From assembly GCA_046330255.1 (NCBI GenBank), contig JAXLTC010000002.1, forward strand, positions 1 to 64,000: a stretch of DNA of 64,000 bases. The letters run 5' to 3'. This DNA comes from JBBSBL01 sp046330255 (GTDB lineage: Bacteria; Actinomycetota; Thermoleophilia; Solirubrobacterales; Solirubrobacteraceae). This document shows positions 54,850 through 63,234 of the stretch, piece by piece; position 1 is the first letter of the stretch, and every line of letters starts with the position of its first letter. Made by a program: the position numbers and the translations under genes. The notes under the pieces were generated by a model. That model did no database searches. It was not told where the DNA came from and saw nothing but the letters and a program-made list of their open reading frames with translations.

Positions 54850-56856
54850 CTAGCGCGGCGACCCGGCCGCCTCCGGCGCGCCGCCGGACTGCCCGGGCGC
54901 GTCGCCCGGACCCTCGGCTGGGGCGTCCTCGACCGGCGCCGCGGTGAGGATGACCCGGCACTCGGCCTTGCGGACGACGTACTTCGTCACCTCCCCCACG
55001 GAGTTGTCGAGCGGCCCGGAAGCCCCGCCCAGGCCGGCGCCCCCGCGGATGCGGGAGGGCTCCTCGGCGGCCAGCACGATCGCCTCCACGCCGCGCCGCC
55101 TGGCCTCGTTGACGATTCCCTGACCCGCCCGGCGGGCGCGCGTCATCGCCGTGGCGACCTCGACCCCCTCGTACTCCTCCCCGACTTCCTTCGCGCGCGC
55201 GAGCGCGCGGCGCGCGCGATTGACCTGCGCCTCGGGCAGGCGCGCGTCGAGCGGCAGCGACAGCGGCACCTCGAAGACCCAGATCGCCTCGATCGTCGCG
55301 ACCGCCTCGTCCGGATCCTCGCTGCTGCGGCCGGCGAGGCGACCGGCGGTCTGGACGATGTCATCGTCGAGCGGCGTGCCGAGGATCGGCACGAGGATCG
55401 AGCCGAACTCGCGGTCCGCGGCCTCGAAGCGCAGCGCCTGCTCGGGGATCGTCACCCGGCGCAGCAGCGGCTTGCCCCCGCCGCGCCGGTAGGCGACGTA
55501 CAGCACCAGCCCGAACGCCATCCAGGCGAGGCCCACGTAGCGGGCCGGGCCGTGCAGGACAAGGACGCTGACCCAGGCGGCGGCGGACAGCAGCGCGCCG
55601 AGGACGGCGGGCACCGGCACCCTGGTCCCGCGGAAGCGGACGCCGAGCGGGACGTGGAAGGCGCCGATCTCGCCCTCGCGGAAGCGCAGCCGGATGACCG
55701 AGGCGTGGGCGATCGTGAACGCAAGCATCGCGCCGAACGCGTAGATGCCGACCAGGAGCTCGAGGTCGGTCGGCGCCAGCAGCGCGACGGCGAAGACGCC
55801 CGAGAGCGCGATCAGGACCCACGGCGTGCCGTAGCGGGGCTGCAGGCGCCCGAGCGCGCTGGGGATCTGGCGGTTGGTCGCGAGCGCGTAGGCGAGGCGC
55901 GAGACGCCGAGCATCGCGGAGTTCGCCGCGGCGACGAGCGCGACGGTGCCCGAGATCGCGACGATCCACTTCATCGCCATCGCCAGCCAGTGCGGGTCGA
56001 ACTGCTCGACCACGCCGACGAGCGGCGCCTTCTCCCAGCGCCCGCCGAGCGCCGTGGTCCCGTCATGGACCGGGAGCGCGCTGATCGCGACCAGCGCGAT
56101 CCCGACGTAGACGAGCACGATCACCGCGACCCCTCCGCCCATCAGCCGGTGCAGGTCCCGGCGGCGGCCGATGCGCACCTCCGCCGACAGGCCGGCGGCC
56201 GCCTCGAGCCCGGTGAACGCCACGGTCACGACCGTGAGCGCGAAGATCAGGTCGCTCCAGGTCGGCGTCGAGCCGAGGTCGACGGAGTCGAGCGTCGCCC
56301 CCGGATGGAACAGCAGCGCCAGCCCGAGCACGATGATCAGGACCTGCACCGCGATGTCCCCGAACGCGATCACCACGCGCCGGCTCAGCCGGAACGGGCT
56401 GATGCCGCGGATGTTCGCCCAAACGACGAACGCCACGATGCCGGCCGCGAGCAGGAACTCGACGATCCCCGCCCGCGCCGGATGCCACAGCGCGCCCACG
56501 TAGCCCGTCGCCGCCAGCGCGGTCGCGGCGAGCACGATCACGTAGTCCAGGATCACGGCCCAGCCCGTGACGAACGAGACCAGCTCGTTGAACGCGTAGC
56601 GCGCGAAGACGGTCGAGCCGCCCGCCTCGGGGTGGCGGGCGGCGCCCTCGGCGTAGGTCATCGCGGCGAGCCCGAAGAACAGCCCGCCGACGAGGAACAC
56701 CACGGGCGTCAGCCCGAGCGCGCGCCCGGCGACCACCCCGAGCGCGAAGTACACCGACGCCACCGACGTCGTGTAGACGATCGCGAAGAGCCCGCGCGCG
56801 CCGATCCATCCGGGCGCTCCGCGCGAGAACCTGAAGCGATCGCCGCCTGCGCTCAC
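54850..56856 (-). CDS. APC-family transporter with C-terminal USP-like domain
   Basis: The 668-residue protein has twelve membrane helices with the APC consensus (AYNELVSF-like FARYAFNELVSFVTGWAVIL, AFTGLEAAAGLSAEV, AANSAMLGVSRLAYAL) in residues about 15-440, and a cytosolic C-terminal domain of about 200 residues resembling universal stress proteins (FGSILVPILGTPLDDDIVQT, VILAAEEP). This layout is shared with the potassium importer KimA. The GTG at 56856 overlaps the upstream small gene stop (GTGA). Neighbouring RCK genes favour potassium; an amino-acid substrate remains possible. Confidence 0.88.
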   Translation of the reverse strand: MSAGGDRFRFSRGAPGWIGARGLFAIVYTTSVASVYFALGVVAGRALGLTPVVFLVGGLFFGLAAMTYAEGAARHPEAGGSTVFARYAFNELVSFVTGWAVILDYVIVLAATALAATGYVGALWHPARAGIVEFLLAAGIVAFVVWANIRGISPFRLSRRVVIAFGDIAVQVLIIVLGLALLFHPGATLDSVDLGSTPTWSDLIFALTVVTVAFTGLEAAAGLSAEVRIGRRRDLHRLMGGGVAVIVLVYVGIALVAISALPVHDGTTALGGRWEKAPLVGVVEQFDPHWLAMAMKWIVAISGTVALVAAANSAMLGVSRLAYALATNRQIPSALGRLQPRYGTPWVLIALSGVFAVALLAPTDLELLVGIYAFGAMLAFTIAHASVIRLRFREGEIGAFHVPLGVRFRGTRVPVPAVLGALLSAAAWVSVLVLHGPARYVGLAWMAFGLVLYVAYRRGGGKPLLRRVTIPEQALRFEAADREFGSILVPILGTPLDDDIVQTAGRLAGRSSEDPDEAVATIEAIWVFEVPLSLPLDARLPEAQVNRARRALARAKEVGEEYEGVEVATAMTRARRAGQGIVNEARRRGVEAIVLAAEEPSRIRGGAGLGGASGPLDNSVGEVTKYVVRKAECRVILTAAPVEDAPAEGPGDAPGQSGGAPEAAGSPR

Positions 56857-57044
56857 GGGCGCCGGGCCTCGAGCCACAGCCGGCCGGCGCCGACCGCGAG
56901 GAACATGACGCCGACGATCACCCCGATCGCGGTCGGGCCGCCGCCCGCGGCGACCGTGCGCCCCAGGATCGCGATCCCGATCACGAGCATCGCCACCGAG
57001 AGGACGCGCGTCGCGCCGCGATGCACCCCGCGCGGATCAGCCAC
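56853..57044 (-). CDS. Small two-helix membrane protein between two APC-USP transporters
   Basis: The 63-residue protein (VLSVAMLVIGIAILGRTVAA, PTAIGVIVGVMFLAVGAGRL) has two membrane helices and short basic ends (LWLEARRP). It overlaps the upstream transporter by 8 nt and the downstream transporter by 4 nt, so it is co-translated with both and could be an accessory subunit. No family is recognised. Confidence 0.78.
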   Translation of the reverse strand: MADPRGVHRGATRVLSVAMLVIGIAILGRTVAAGGGPTAIGVIVGVMFLAVGAGRLWLEARRP

Positions 57045-58911
57045 GGCCGTCCGCGCCCGACTCGATGATCACCCGGCAGGGCCGCTCGGCGAGCACGGTG
57101 TCGAGCGTCTTCCCGAAGACCGATCCGCCGCGGTCGCCCGGCAGCGGCATCACGATCGCGCGCGCGCCGATCTCTCGCGCCTCGTCCACTACCCGGCGCC
57201 CCGCCTGGCCCGCCCGGACCTTCTCCCAGTGCCCGGTCACCCGGCGCCCGCCCTGCACCTTCGCCTGCTCGACGACGCCCTGGGCCTCGAGCTCCTGGCC
57301 TGGCATCGAGGCGTCGATCGGGCTGGTCGTGGGAACGGTGATCAGCACCAGCACGTGAATCCCCCGCTCGCGCAGGGCGGCCAGCCGGCCGGCGGTCGAG
57401 AGCACCTCCGGCACGTAGGAGTCCTCGTCGAAGACCACAAGGATCGACGCGTACTCGGCCTCGCGCTCGGTGACGGGCTTGGGAACCGCGACCCTGTAGG
57501 TGCTCACGAGATCCAGGCCCTGGCTGCGACGGTAGATGACGTACACCACGACGCCGAGCGCCAGCCAGCCGAGCCCCGCAACCGCGACATCGACGTGCAG
57601 CAGCGTGACCGTGACCCATCCCAGTGCGGTGCCGAGACCTCCGAACACGGCGAACAGCGGCAGCTCGCGCCCGGCGATCCGGAGCTGGCCCGGACCGCGG
57701 TAGGGCCGGGGCCGGTCGGGCTCCTTCGCCCGCAGCCGGATCACCGCGAGATGCGCGATCGTGAACGACAGCATGGCGCCGAACGCGTACATGTTGCCCA
57801 GGAACTCGGCCTGGCCGGGGATCTGCGCGATGCACGCGATCCCGGCGAACACGATGATCCCGATCCACGGCGTGCGGTAGCGGGGGTGCAGCTGGCGGAT
57901 GCGGTCCGGCAGCTGGCGGTGGAGGCCCATCGAGTACACCAGCCGCGAGACCCCGATGATCCCCGCGTTGGTGGCGATGATCAGGATGGTGGCGGCGAGG
58001 AGGCCGACGTAGAGCTCGGCGGCGCCCTGGAGCGGGCCGAGATCGAGCTGCTTGACCACTCCGAGCACCGGGTCGCCCGCGAAGCCGCCCGCGCTCTCCG
58101 GCTCCCCCAGCAGGGTCGTGCACTGGCCGGCCTTGCACGTCACGGGCAGCGCGGAGAGCGCCACGGCCGGCAGCGCCGCGTAGATCGCAAACACCGCGAT
58201 GACGACGCGGTTGATCGCGCGCGGCACCGTCCGGCCGGGGTCGCGCGCCTCCTCCGCCATGTTCGAGATCGTCTCGATCCCGGTGTAGGCGATCATCGCC
58301 ACCGGTATCGCGATCAGGAAGTCCCTCCAGGTCGGCGCCACGCCGAGCTGGACGTTGTCGACCAGCACCTCGGGGCTGAGGACCAGCACGGCGCCGACCA
58401 CCACCAGCAGGACCTGGGTCCCGAAGTCGGCGAACGCCAGCGTGATGTTGAGGCCCGATGCCTCCTTCACGCCGATCACGTTGATCATCGCCAGCACGAC
58501 GATCACGCCGATGCCGAAGACGATGTCCGCGGGCGAGCTGCGCAGCGGCTCCCAGAACAGCCCGCCGATGTAGTGCGGGACGAAGAACGACGAGATCGCG
58601 ATCGTGATCACGTAGTTGAGCATCTGCCCCCACGCGGCGATGAACGACCAGAACTCGTTGAACGCGTGGCGCGCGAAGCTCGAGGATCCGCCCGCCTCCG
58701 GGTACATCGAGGTCCCCTCGGAGTAGGTGGCGGCCGTCAGGTAGAAGATCACGCCGGCGATCACGAAGACGATCGGCGTCAGCCCGAGCGCGAAGGACGC
58801 GACCAGGCCGAGCGCGTAGTAGATCGACGAGCCCACGTTTCCGTAGGCCGCGGAGGCGAGCGCGTTGACCCCGAGTACCCGCTCGAGGCCGTGGAGGCGG
58901 CGTCTGGCCAT
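57037..58911 (-). CDS. APC-family transporter with C-terminal USP-like domain (second copy)
   Basis: The 624-residue protein has twelve membrane helices (ALASAAYGNVGSSIYYALGL, SSSFARHAFNEFWSFIAAWG, IAYTGIETISNMAEEARDPG, SFTIAHLAVIRLRAKEPDRP) and a C-terminal USP-like domain (YASILVVFDEDSYVPEVLST, RAIVMPLPGDRGGSVFGKTL, ERPCRVIIES). GSVFGKTLDTVL resembles the G-2x-G-9x-G(S/T) nucleotide site of USP proteins. It is first in the operon and lies divergent from a secreted protease, with a perfect dyad between. The same APC+USP layout is known for KimA-type K+ importers; a substrate cannot be fixed from sequence. Confidence 0.88.
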   Translation of the reverse strand: MARRRLHGLERVLGVNALASAAYGNVGSSIYYALGLVASFALGLTPIVFVIAGVIFYLTAATYSEGTSMYPEAGGSSSFARHAFNEFWSFIAAWGQMLNYVITIAISSFFVPHYIGGLFWEPLRSSPADIVFGIGVIVVLAMINVIGVKEASGLNITLAFADFGTQVLLVVVGAVLVLSPEVLVDNVQLGVAPTWRDFLIAIPVAMIAYTGIETISNMAEEARDPGRTVPRAINRVVIAVFAIYAALPAVALSALPVTCKAGQCTTLLGEPESAGGFAGDPVLGVVKQLDLGPLQGAAELYVGLLAATILIIATNAGIIGVSRLVYSMGLHRQLPDRIRQLHPRYRTPWIGIIVFAGIACIAQIPGQAEFLGNMYAFGAMLSFTIAHLAVIRLRAKEPDRPRPYRGPGQLRIAGRELPLFAVFGGLGTALGWVTVTLLHVDVAVAGLGWLALGVVVYVIYRRSQGLDLVSTYRVAVPKPVTEREAEYASILVVFDEDSYVPEVLSTAGRLAALRERGIHVLVLITVPTTSPIDASMPGQELEAQGVVEQAKVQGGRRVTGHWEKVRAGQAGRRVVDEAREIGARAIVMPLPGDRGGSVFGKTLDTVLAERPCRVIIESGADGRG

Positions 58912-58925
58912 GCGAAGCGCGCGGG

Positions 58926-58931
58926 ATCATA
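58926..58931 (-). promoter_or_regulatory. -10-like box of the APC-RCK operon
   Basis: On the minus strand TATGAT, 14 nt before the ATG at 58911. Confidence 0.4.
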
Positions 58932-58940
58932 GGACGTGGG

Positions 58941-58958
58941 GTCCCGGGCTCCCGGGAC
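58941..58958. promoter_or_regulatory. Dyad in the divergent promoter region
   Basis: GTCCCGGGCTCCCGGGAC: 8-bp perfect arms around CT, just upstream of the TATGAT box. It could be an operator for either divergent unit. Confidence 0.4.
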
Positions 58959-58995
58959 TGCCGCGGCGCGCGTCCGCGGCCGATACACATCCGTG

Positions 58996-60102
58996 ATGAC
59001 CTGGCGTCCGCTTCCCCCGCTCGCGCTCGCGGCCGTCGCGGCCGTCGCGGCCCTCGCGGCCCCGGCGGCGGCCGTGGCGGCCCCCGCCCCGGACGGCGCG
59101 CTGCAACCGCTGACGCCGTTCGCCGGCGCTCGCGCGGCTGCCGGCACGACGCTCACGTTCCGCGTGCGCGTTCCGCGCGGGACGGCGCTGCCGGTGGCGA
59201 TCGTCATCGCCTCCAGCCCGCGGACCGCGGGCGGGGCCCTGCGCGGCGCGGCCCGGATCACGAGCGGCGAGGCGCGCACCGGCGCGCTCGACCCGTTCAT
59301 CGCCGAGTGGCGTCCCGCGGGCAGGGCCGCGCGCGCCCTGGGCAGGCAGGGGCGCTACTGGTGGCAGGCGGAAGCGCGCACGGCCGGCGGCGGCTCCCTG
59401 CTGCGCTCCGCGCCGCGCGCGCTCGTGATCGCCGCGCCTCCGCGCGACGCCGGCGCGATCCCGTCGTGGATCGGCCGCCGTGGCCGGTCCGCGTTCAGGG
59501 TCAGCCTGCGCGGGATACCCGAGACGGTCGGGGCGACGCGGTTCCTGGCGCTCGCCGTCCGCTCCGGGCGGCGCTGGGGCCTGCGACCGGTCGGCACCAC
59601 CGGGCGGCGCGCCGGGGTGCGCGACGGCGTCGACGCGGTCGGCTTCTCGAGCGCCGTGCCGCCGCGAGCGCTGGGCGTGACCACCGTCTACCGGATCGCG
59701 CGCTACCGCGTGGCGCGGCGCTGCGGTCCGGGCGGCTGCGTCGTGGTCGGGCGTCCGCGCCTCGTCGGGACCCGGATCGTGGAGCGCGACGTCGCGCTGG
59801 ACCCGAGCGCGCCGTGGCAGCGCGGCCCGGCCCGCCCCTCGAGCGACCAGTTCGATCTCGAGACGGCCCTGCTGCACGAGCTCGGGCACGCGGCCGGCAA
59901 CCGCCGCCACGCGCACCGCTGCGCCGACTCGCCGCTGATCCCGGCCCTGTCACCCGGCGACTGGTGGCGCTCGCCCACCGACCACTCGTTCCGCGCCTGC
60001 GGCGAGGCCTCGATCGCCGAGGCGCCGCCGCGCTTCGCGGTCCGCGACGTCGTGGTCGCTCGCAGCTACGTCTACGTGCCTGCGGCGGGCGCGCGCGGAT
60101 AG
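58996..60102 (+). CDS. Secreted zincin-type metalloprotease candidate
   Basis: The 368-residue protein has a signal peptide (LALAAVAAVAALAAPAAAVA), a long beta-rich N-terminal part (fibronectin/Ig-like: FRVRVPRGTALPVAIVIAS, RYWWQAEARTAGG) and, near the C-terminus (about residue 296), LLHELGHAAGNRRHAHRC, an HExxH zinc motif with a third His after Gly as in metzincins such as matrixins (HExxHxxGxxxH here, one residue longer than the classical HExxHxxGxxH). Mature topology is extracellular. Most of the N-terminal part has no recognised family. Confidence 0.78.
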   Translation: MTWRPLPPLALAAVAAVAALAAPAAAVAAPAPDGALQPLTPFAGARAAAGTTLTFRVRVPRGTALPVAIVIASSPRTAGGALRGAARITSGEARTGALDPFIAEWRPAGRAARALGRQGRYWWQAEARTAGGGSLLRSAPRALVIAAPPRDAGAIPSWIGRRGRSAFRVSLRGIPETVGATRFLALAVRSGRRWGLRPVGTTGRRAGVRDGVDAVGFSSAVPPRALGVTTVYRIARYRVARRCGPGGCVVVGRPRLVGTRIVERDVALDPSAPWQRGPARPSSDQFDLETALLHELGHAAGNRRHAHRCADSPLIPALSPGDWWRSPTDHSFRACGEASIAEAPPRFAVRDVVVARSYVYVPAAGARG

Positions 60103-60144
60103 GGTCCGCTTCCGCCCCGCCCGCCCGCCAGCCCGGAGGCCAGC

Positions 60145-61575
60145 ATGTCCGCCGATCCCGACTTCAGCTCACCCGTGCACCTCGCCGCCGCCATCCGCGC
60201 CGGAGAGCTCTCCCCGGTCGAGGCCGTCGAGGCGTCCCTGCGCCGCTCGGAGGCCGTGCAGGCGCGGCTGAACTGCTTCACGCTGCTGGACTCCGATCGC
60301 GCGCTCGCAGCGGCCCGCGAGGCGCAGCCCGGCGCGGAGCGTCCGTTCGCCGGAGTGCCGATGGCGCTGAAGGATCTCGGGCCGTTCGCGGAGGGCATGC
60401 GCCTTACGTTCGGCTCGGATCTCGCCGGGGAGTTCACGCCGCCGTTCGACGACTTCATGGTCGCGCGGCTGCGGCGCGCCGGGTTCATCTTCACGGGCCG
60501 CACGAACACGCCCGAGTTCGGGATCCTGCCGGTCACCGAGCCGCGCCGCTTCGGTCCCGCGCGCAACCCGTGGGACACCGCACGAACCCCCGGGGGCTCG
60601 TCGGGCGGCTCGGCAGCCGCCGTGGCCGCGGGCGCGGTCCCCGTCGCGCACGCCAACGACGGCGGCGGGTCGATCCGCGTCCCGGCGGCGTGCTGCGGGC
60701 TGGTGGGCCTGAAGCCGGCCCGCGGCCGCGTGTCCTACGGCCCGATCCAGGGCGAGAGCTTCCTGACGAACGAGGGCGTGGTCACGCGCACGGTCGCCGA
60801 CACGGCCGCGCTGCTCGACGTGATCGCCGGCTACGAGCCCGGGGACTCGACCTGGGCTGCGCCCCCGGCGGCCCCGTTCGCGGCCAGCGCGTCCCGGGAT
60901 CCCGGCGCGCTGCGCATCGGCCTGGCGGTCGATCCCCCGCTCTCCTTCGAGCCCGATCCGGTGCCGGTCGCGGCGGTGCACGAGGCCGGCGAGCTGCTCG
61001 AGTCGCTGGGCCACTCCGTGGAGCCGTTCGCGGCGCCGTGGGGCGATCCGATGCTCGAGGAGCTGTTCATGGCCGCCTGGGCGTTCCTGTCCGGGATGCT
61101 CGCCCAGGGCCTGGGCGCGCTGACCGGGCGCGAGGCGGGGCCCGACACCGTCGAACCGTTGACGATGTGGCTGATCGAGCGCGCGCGCGGCACGGGCTCG
61201 CTGGAGCTCGGCGGCGCGCTCGCCGGCCTGCAAGGGTTCGCGCGCGGCGTGACCGCGGCGCTCGCGCCCTACGACGCGGTGCTGACGCTCACGCTCGGCT
61301 GCCGTCCGCTGGAGGTCGGCGCGATCGACACGGGCGCCGCGGACCCGCGGGCCGAGTTCCGCAAGGCCTACCCGATGGCGGCCTACACCGCCGTGGCGAA
61401 CGTCACCGGCCAGCCGGCGATCTCGCTGCCGTTCGGCACCGGCGAGGACGGGTTGCCGCTGGCGGTCCAGCTGATCGGCCGCCCCGCGGGCGAGGAGGAC
61501 CTGATCGCCCTGGCGGCCCAGGTCGAGGCCGCCCGGCCGTGGGCTGACGCGCAGCCCGCGGTGTTCGCGGGCTGA
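60145..61575 (+). CDS. Amidase-signature family enzyme
   Basis: The 476-residue amidase has the complete Ser-cisSer-Lys triad region: Lys in MALKDLG (near 75), GGSSGGSAAAVAAGAVPVAH and the cis-Ser/Ser in NDGGGSIRVPAACCGLVGLK. The overall pattern, without GatA-specific neighbours (no gatC/gatB adjacent), suggests a stand-alone amidase acting on a small amide rather than GatA, although the AspRS type implies that GatCAB exists elsewhere. A 30-bp imperfect tandem repeat spans the stop codon. Confidence 0.93.
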   Translation: MSADPDFSSPVHLAAAIRAGELSPVEAVEASLRRSEAVQARLNCFTLLDSDRALAAAREAQPGAERPFAGVPMALKDLGPFAEGMRLTFGSDLAGEFTPPFDDFMVARLRRAGFIFTGRTNTPEFGILPVTEPRRFGPARNPWDTARTPGGSSGGSAAAVAAGAVPVAHANDGGGSIRVPAACCGLVGLKPARGRVSYGPIQGESFLTNEGVVTRTVADTAALLDVIAGYEPGDSTWAAPPAAPFAASASRDPGALRIGLAVDPPLSFEPDPVPVAAVHEAGELLESLGHSVEPFAAPWGDPMLEELFMAAWAFLSGMLAQGLGALTGREAGPDTVEPLTMWLIERARGTGSLELGGALAGLQGFARGVTAALAPYDAVLTLTLGCRPLEVGAIDTGAADPRAEFRKAYPMAAYTAVANVTGQPAISLPFGTGEDGLPLAVQLIGRPAGEEDLIALAAQVEAARPWADAQPAVFAG

Positions 61576-61627
61576 GCGCCGCCGGAGGCCGTGCTCCCGG
61601 GCTGAGCGCGCCGGGAGGTCGATCGCC
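61568..61627. repeat. Imperfect tandem duplication of 30 bp over the amidase stop
   Basis: Two 30-bp units at 61568-61597 and 61598-61627 share CGGGCTGAGCGC and a GGAGG-like block; each contains a TGA in the same context. It is probably an old tandem duplication. Confidence 0.55.
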
Positions 61628-61657
61628 CGCCACTCGGCTGCGATTCTGGTCGCCAGG

Positions 61658-63132
61658 AGGCTGTCGCGTAAAGGTTGCGGGCGGGCTGGTGGTCGGCGTT
61701 TGGGCGGACCGGGCGGGTGAGCCGGGGTTGTTGTTAGGCCCGGGCGGCGTGGAGGCCGTGGCGGTGGAGCTTGAGCAGGTTGTGGGTGGTGGCGATCAGG
61801 TCGATCTCGCCCTGCACGGCATGTCGGCCGCGCCGCAGTAATCGGGTGATCCCGCGGTGGTGCTTGATGTGGGCGAAGACCGGCTCGACGATCTGTTGTC
61901 GTCGCCGGTAGGCGTGTTTTCCCTCGCTCGTGGCTAACAGCCCCTTCATGTGCCGGGCCTCGGGCTGCATGCGCTCGGCGCTCAAGCGCTTGCGCTCAGA
62001 GGGAGGGACCAACACTTCGGTGCCTTGCGCTCGCAGTGCTGCGATCTGGCGGGCGTGCCAGTAGCCGCCGTCGGCCAGCACTTGTCCGATCGGCGCCGGC
62101 TCGGCGAGCACGCGGGCCAGGTTGGCTTTGGCCTGCTCGAGCGTCGGGGCGAGCTGGCCGTGGTCGGGGGCGGCGCTCGTGGCCCGAGCAGCCAGGATCA
62201 CCTGCCCTTCGCCGACCGCGGCCTGGACGTTGTAGCCCTGCAACAGCATGCCGCGGTGGCGCACGATCGCCGAGTCGGGGTCAGTGAGGTTGTACTTGGT
62301 CTCGGCCAGGGCCTTGGCCTGCTTCTTGGAGGGCCCAGGGCCCGGTGGGCGACCCGGTGGCTGCTTGCCGGTCTTGGCCTTGTGCTCTATCCGCCGGGCC
62401 TCGAGCCCGGAGCGCTCAGCCTCGATCTGCTGCGCGTTCTCGCGCGCGCGCTCGAGCAGCTGGCGGATACGCGCCCGGCGAGTGCTGGGATCGGCGAGCT
62501 CGGCCGGCAGCTCATCGCCGCGACGCTCACCGAAGAGCTCATCCTCACGGGCATCGATCGCCGCCGCCTCTCCCAGGATGCGCTCGGCCTCAGCCTCAAG
62601 CCCCGCACGGGTGCGGTTCTGGCCGATCGAGGCGTTGGCGGCGAGCTTGGTCGAGTCGACGGCGACCGTGCCGACGCTCACCATGCCGGCCTCGGCACAG
62701 AGCGCCAGCACTTCATAGAAGAGCCCCGAGAGAGCCCGCTCGTGGCGGACGCGAAAGCGAGCGATCGTGGCGTGGTCGGGCATCTGGCCCGCAGCGATCA
62801 CCCTGCAAGCCACATCCTCTTGGAGGCGACGCTCTATCGAGCGCGAGCTGCGGACCCCGACCGCGTAGTTGTAGAGCACCAGCACCACCATCATCTGCGG
62901 GTCATAAGCCGCGCGGCCGTGACCATCAGAGCGATAGTCGCGATAGAAGGCAGAAAGGTCGAGCGCCCCAACCACCTCGATCAAGAACCACGCCAAATGA
63001 TCCGGCGGCAGCCACTCCCGCACACTCGGCGGCAACAACAACTCCTGATCACGATCACACGACAAGAAGTTCTGAGGCATCACCAAATGGTCCACAGCAA
63101 CCCGGACAGAGCCACCATTTGTGCGACAGCCT
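61658..63132 (-). mobile_element. Insertion sequence of the IS1182 type, apparently intact
   Basis: The 1,475-bp element has termini AGGCTGTCGC (10 bp perfect inverted repeat, imperfect farther in: GTAAAGG versus ACAAATGG) and a direct repeat CCAGG on both sides (61653-61657 and 63133-63137). It carries one transposase gene with a complete DDE set. The flanks outside it are complementary: TGCGATTCTGGTCGC on the left and GCGACCGGAATCGCA on the right, so removal of the IS rebuilds a 33-nt hairpin with CAG loop. No other copy is in the window. Confidence 0.9.
61734..63080 (-). CDS. IS1182-family DDE transposase
   Basis: The 448-residue transposase starts PQNFLSCDRDQELLLPPSVR, has the DUF772-type N-terminal domain (YDPQMMVVLVLYNYAVGVRS, SIERRLQEDVACRVIA, PDHATIARFR) and the DDE catalytic residues in VAVDSTKLAANAS, QVLADGGYWHA and QQIVEPVFAHIKHHRG. 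An insertion with a long charged helix (RARIRQLLERARENAQQIEA) and a Pro/Lys-rich segment lies between the first and second Asp, as usual for IS1182. The ATG at 63080 matches the family start; an in-frame upstream extension of 27 codons has no support. Confidence 0.93.
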   Translation of the reverse strand: MPQNFLSCDRDQELLLPPSVREWLPPDHLAWFLIEVVGALDLSAFYRDYRSDGHGRAAYDPQMMVVLVLYNYAVGVRSSRSIERRLQEDVACRVIAAGQMPDHATIARFRVRHERALSGLFYEVLALCAEAGMVSVGTVAVDSTKLAANASIGQNRTRAGLEAEAERILGEAAAIDAREDELFGERRGDELPAELADPSTRRARIRQLLERARENAQQIEAERSGLEARRIEHKAKTGKQPPGRPPGPGPSKKQAKALAETKYNLTDPDSAIVRHRGMLLQGYNVQAAVGEGQVILAARATSAAPDHGQLAPTLEQAKANLARVLAEPAPIGQVLADGGYWHARQIAALRAQGTEVLVPPSERKRLSAERMQPEARHMKGLLATSEGKHAYRRRQQIVEPVFAHIKHHRGITRLLRRGRHAVQGEIDLIATTHNLLKLHRHGLHAARA

Positions 63133-63234
63133 CCAGGCGACCGGAATCGCACACGCGTCATGTAGCCGCCAGCTCCCCCTCGCCCCGGTCAGCGGCGGGG
63201 CTCTTCCCCAGATGCCGTTCGGGCCCTCGCCGCC

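Noticed and set aside
58912..58995. A c-di-AMP (ydaO-type) riboswitch before the KimA-like operon
   Set aside because: The leader is far too short, and only a simple dyad and a -10 box are present.
60145..61575. The amidase as GatA
   Set aside because: No gatB or gatC is adjacent and the pattern fits general amidase-signature enzymes equally well or better.
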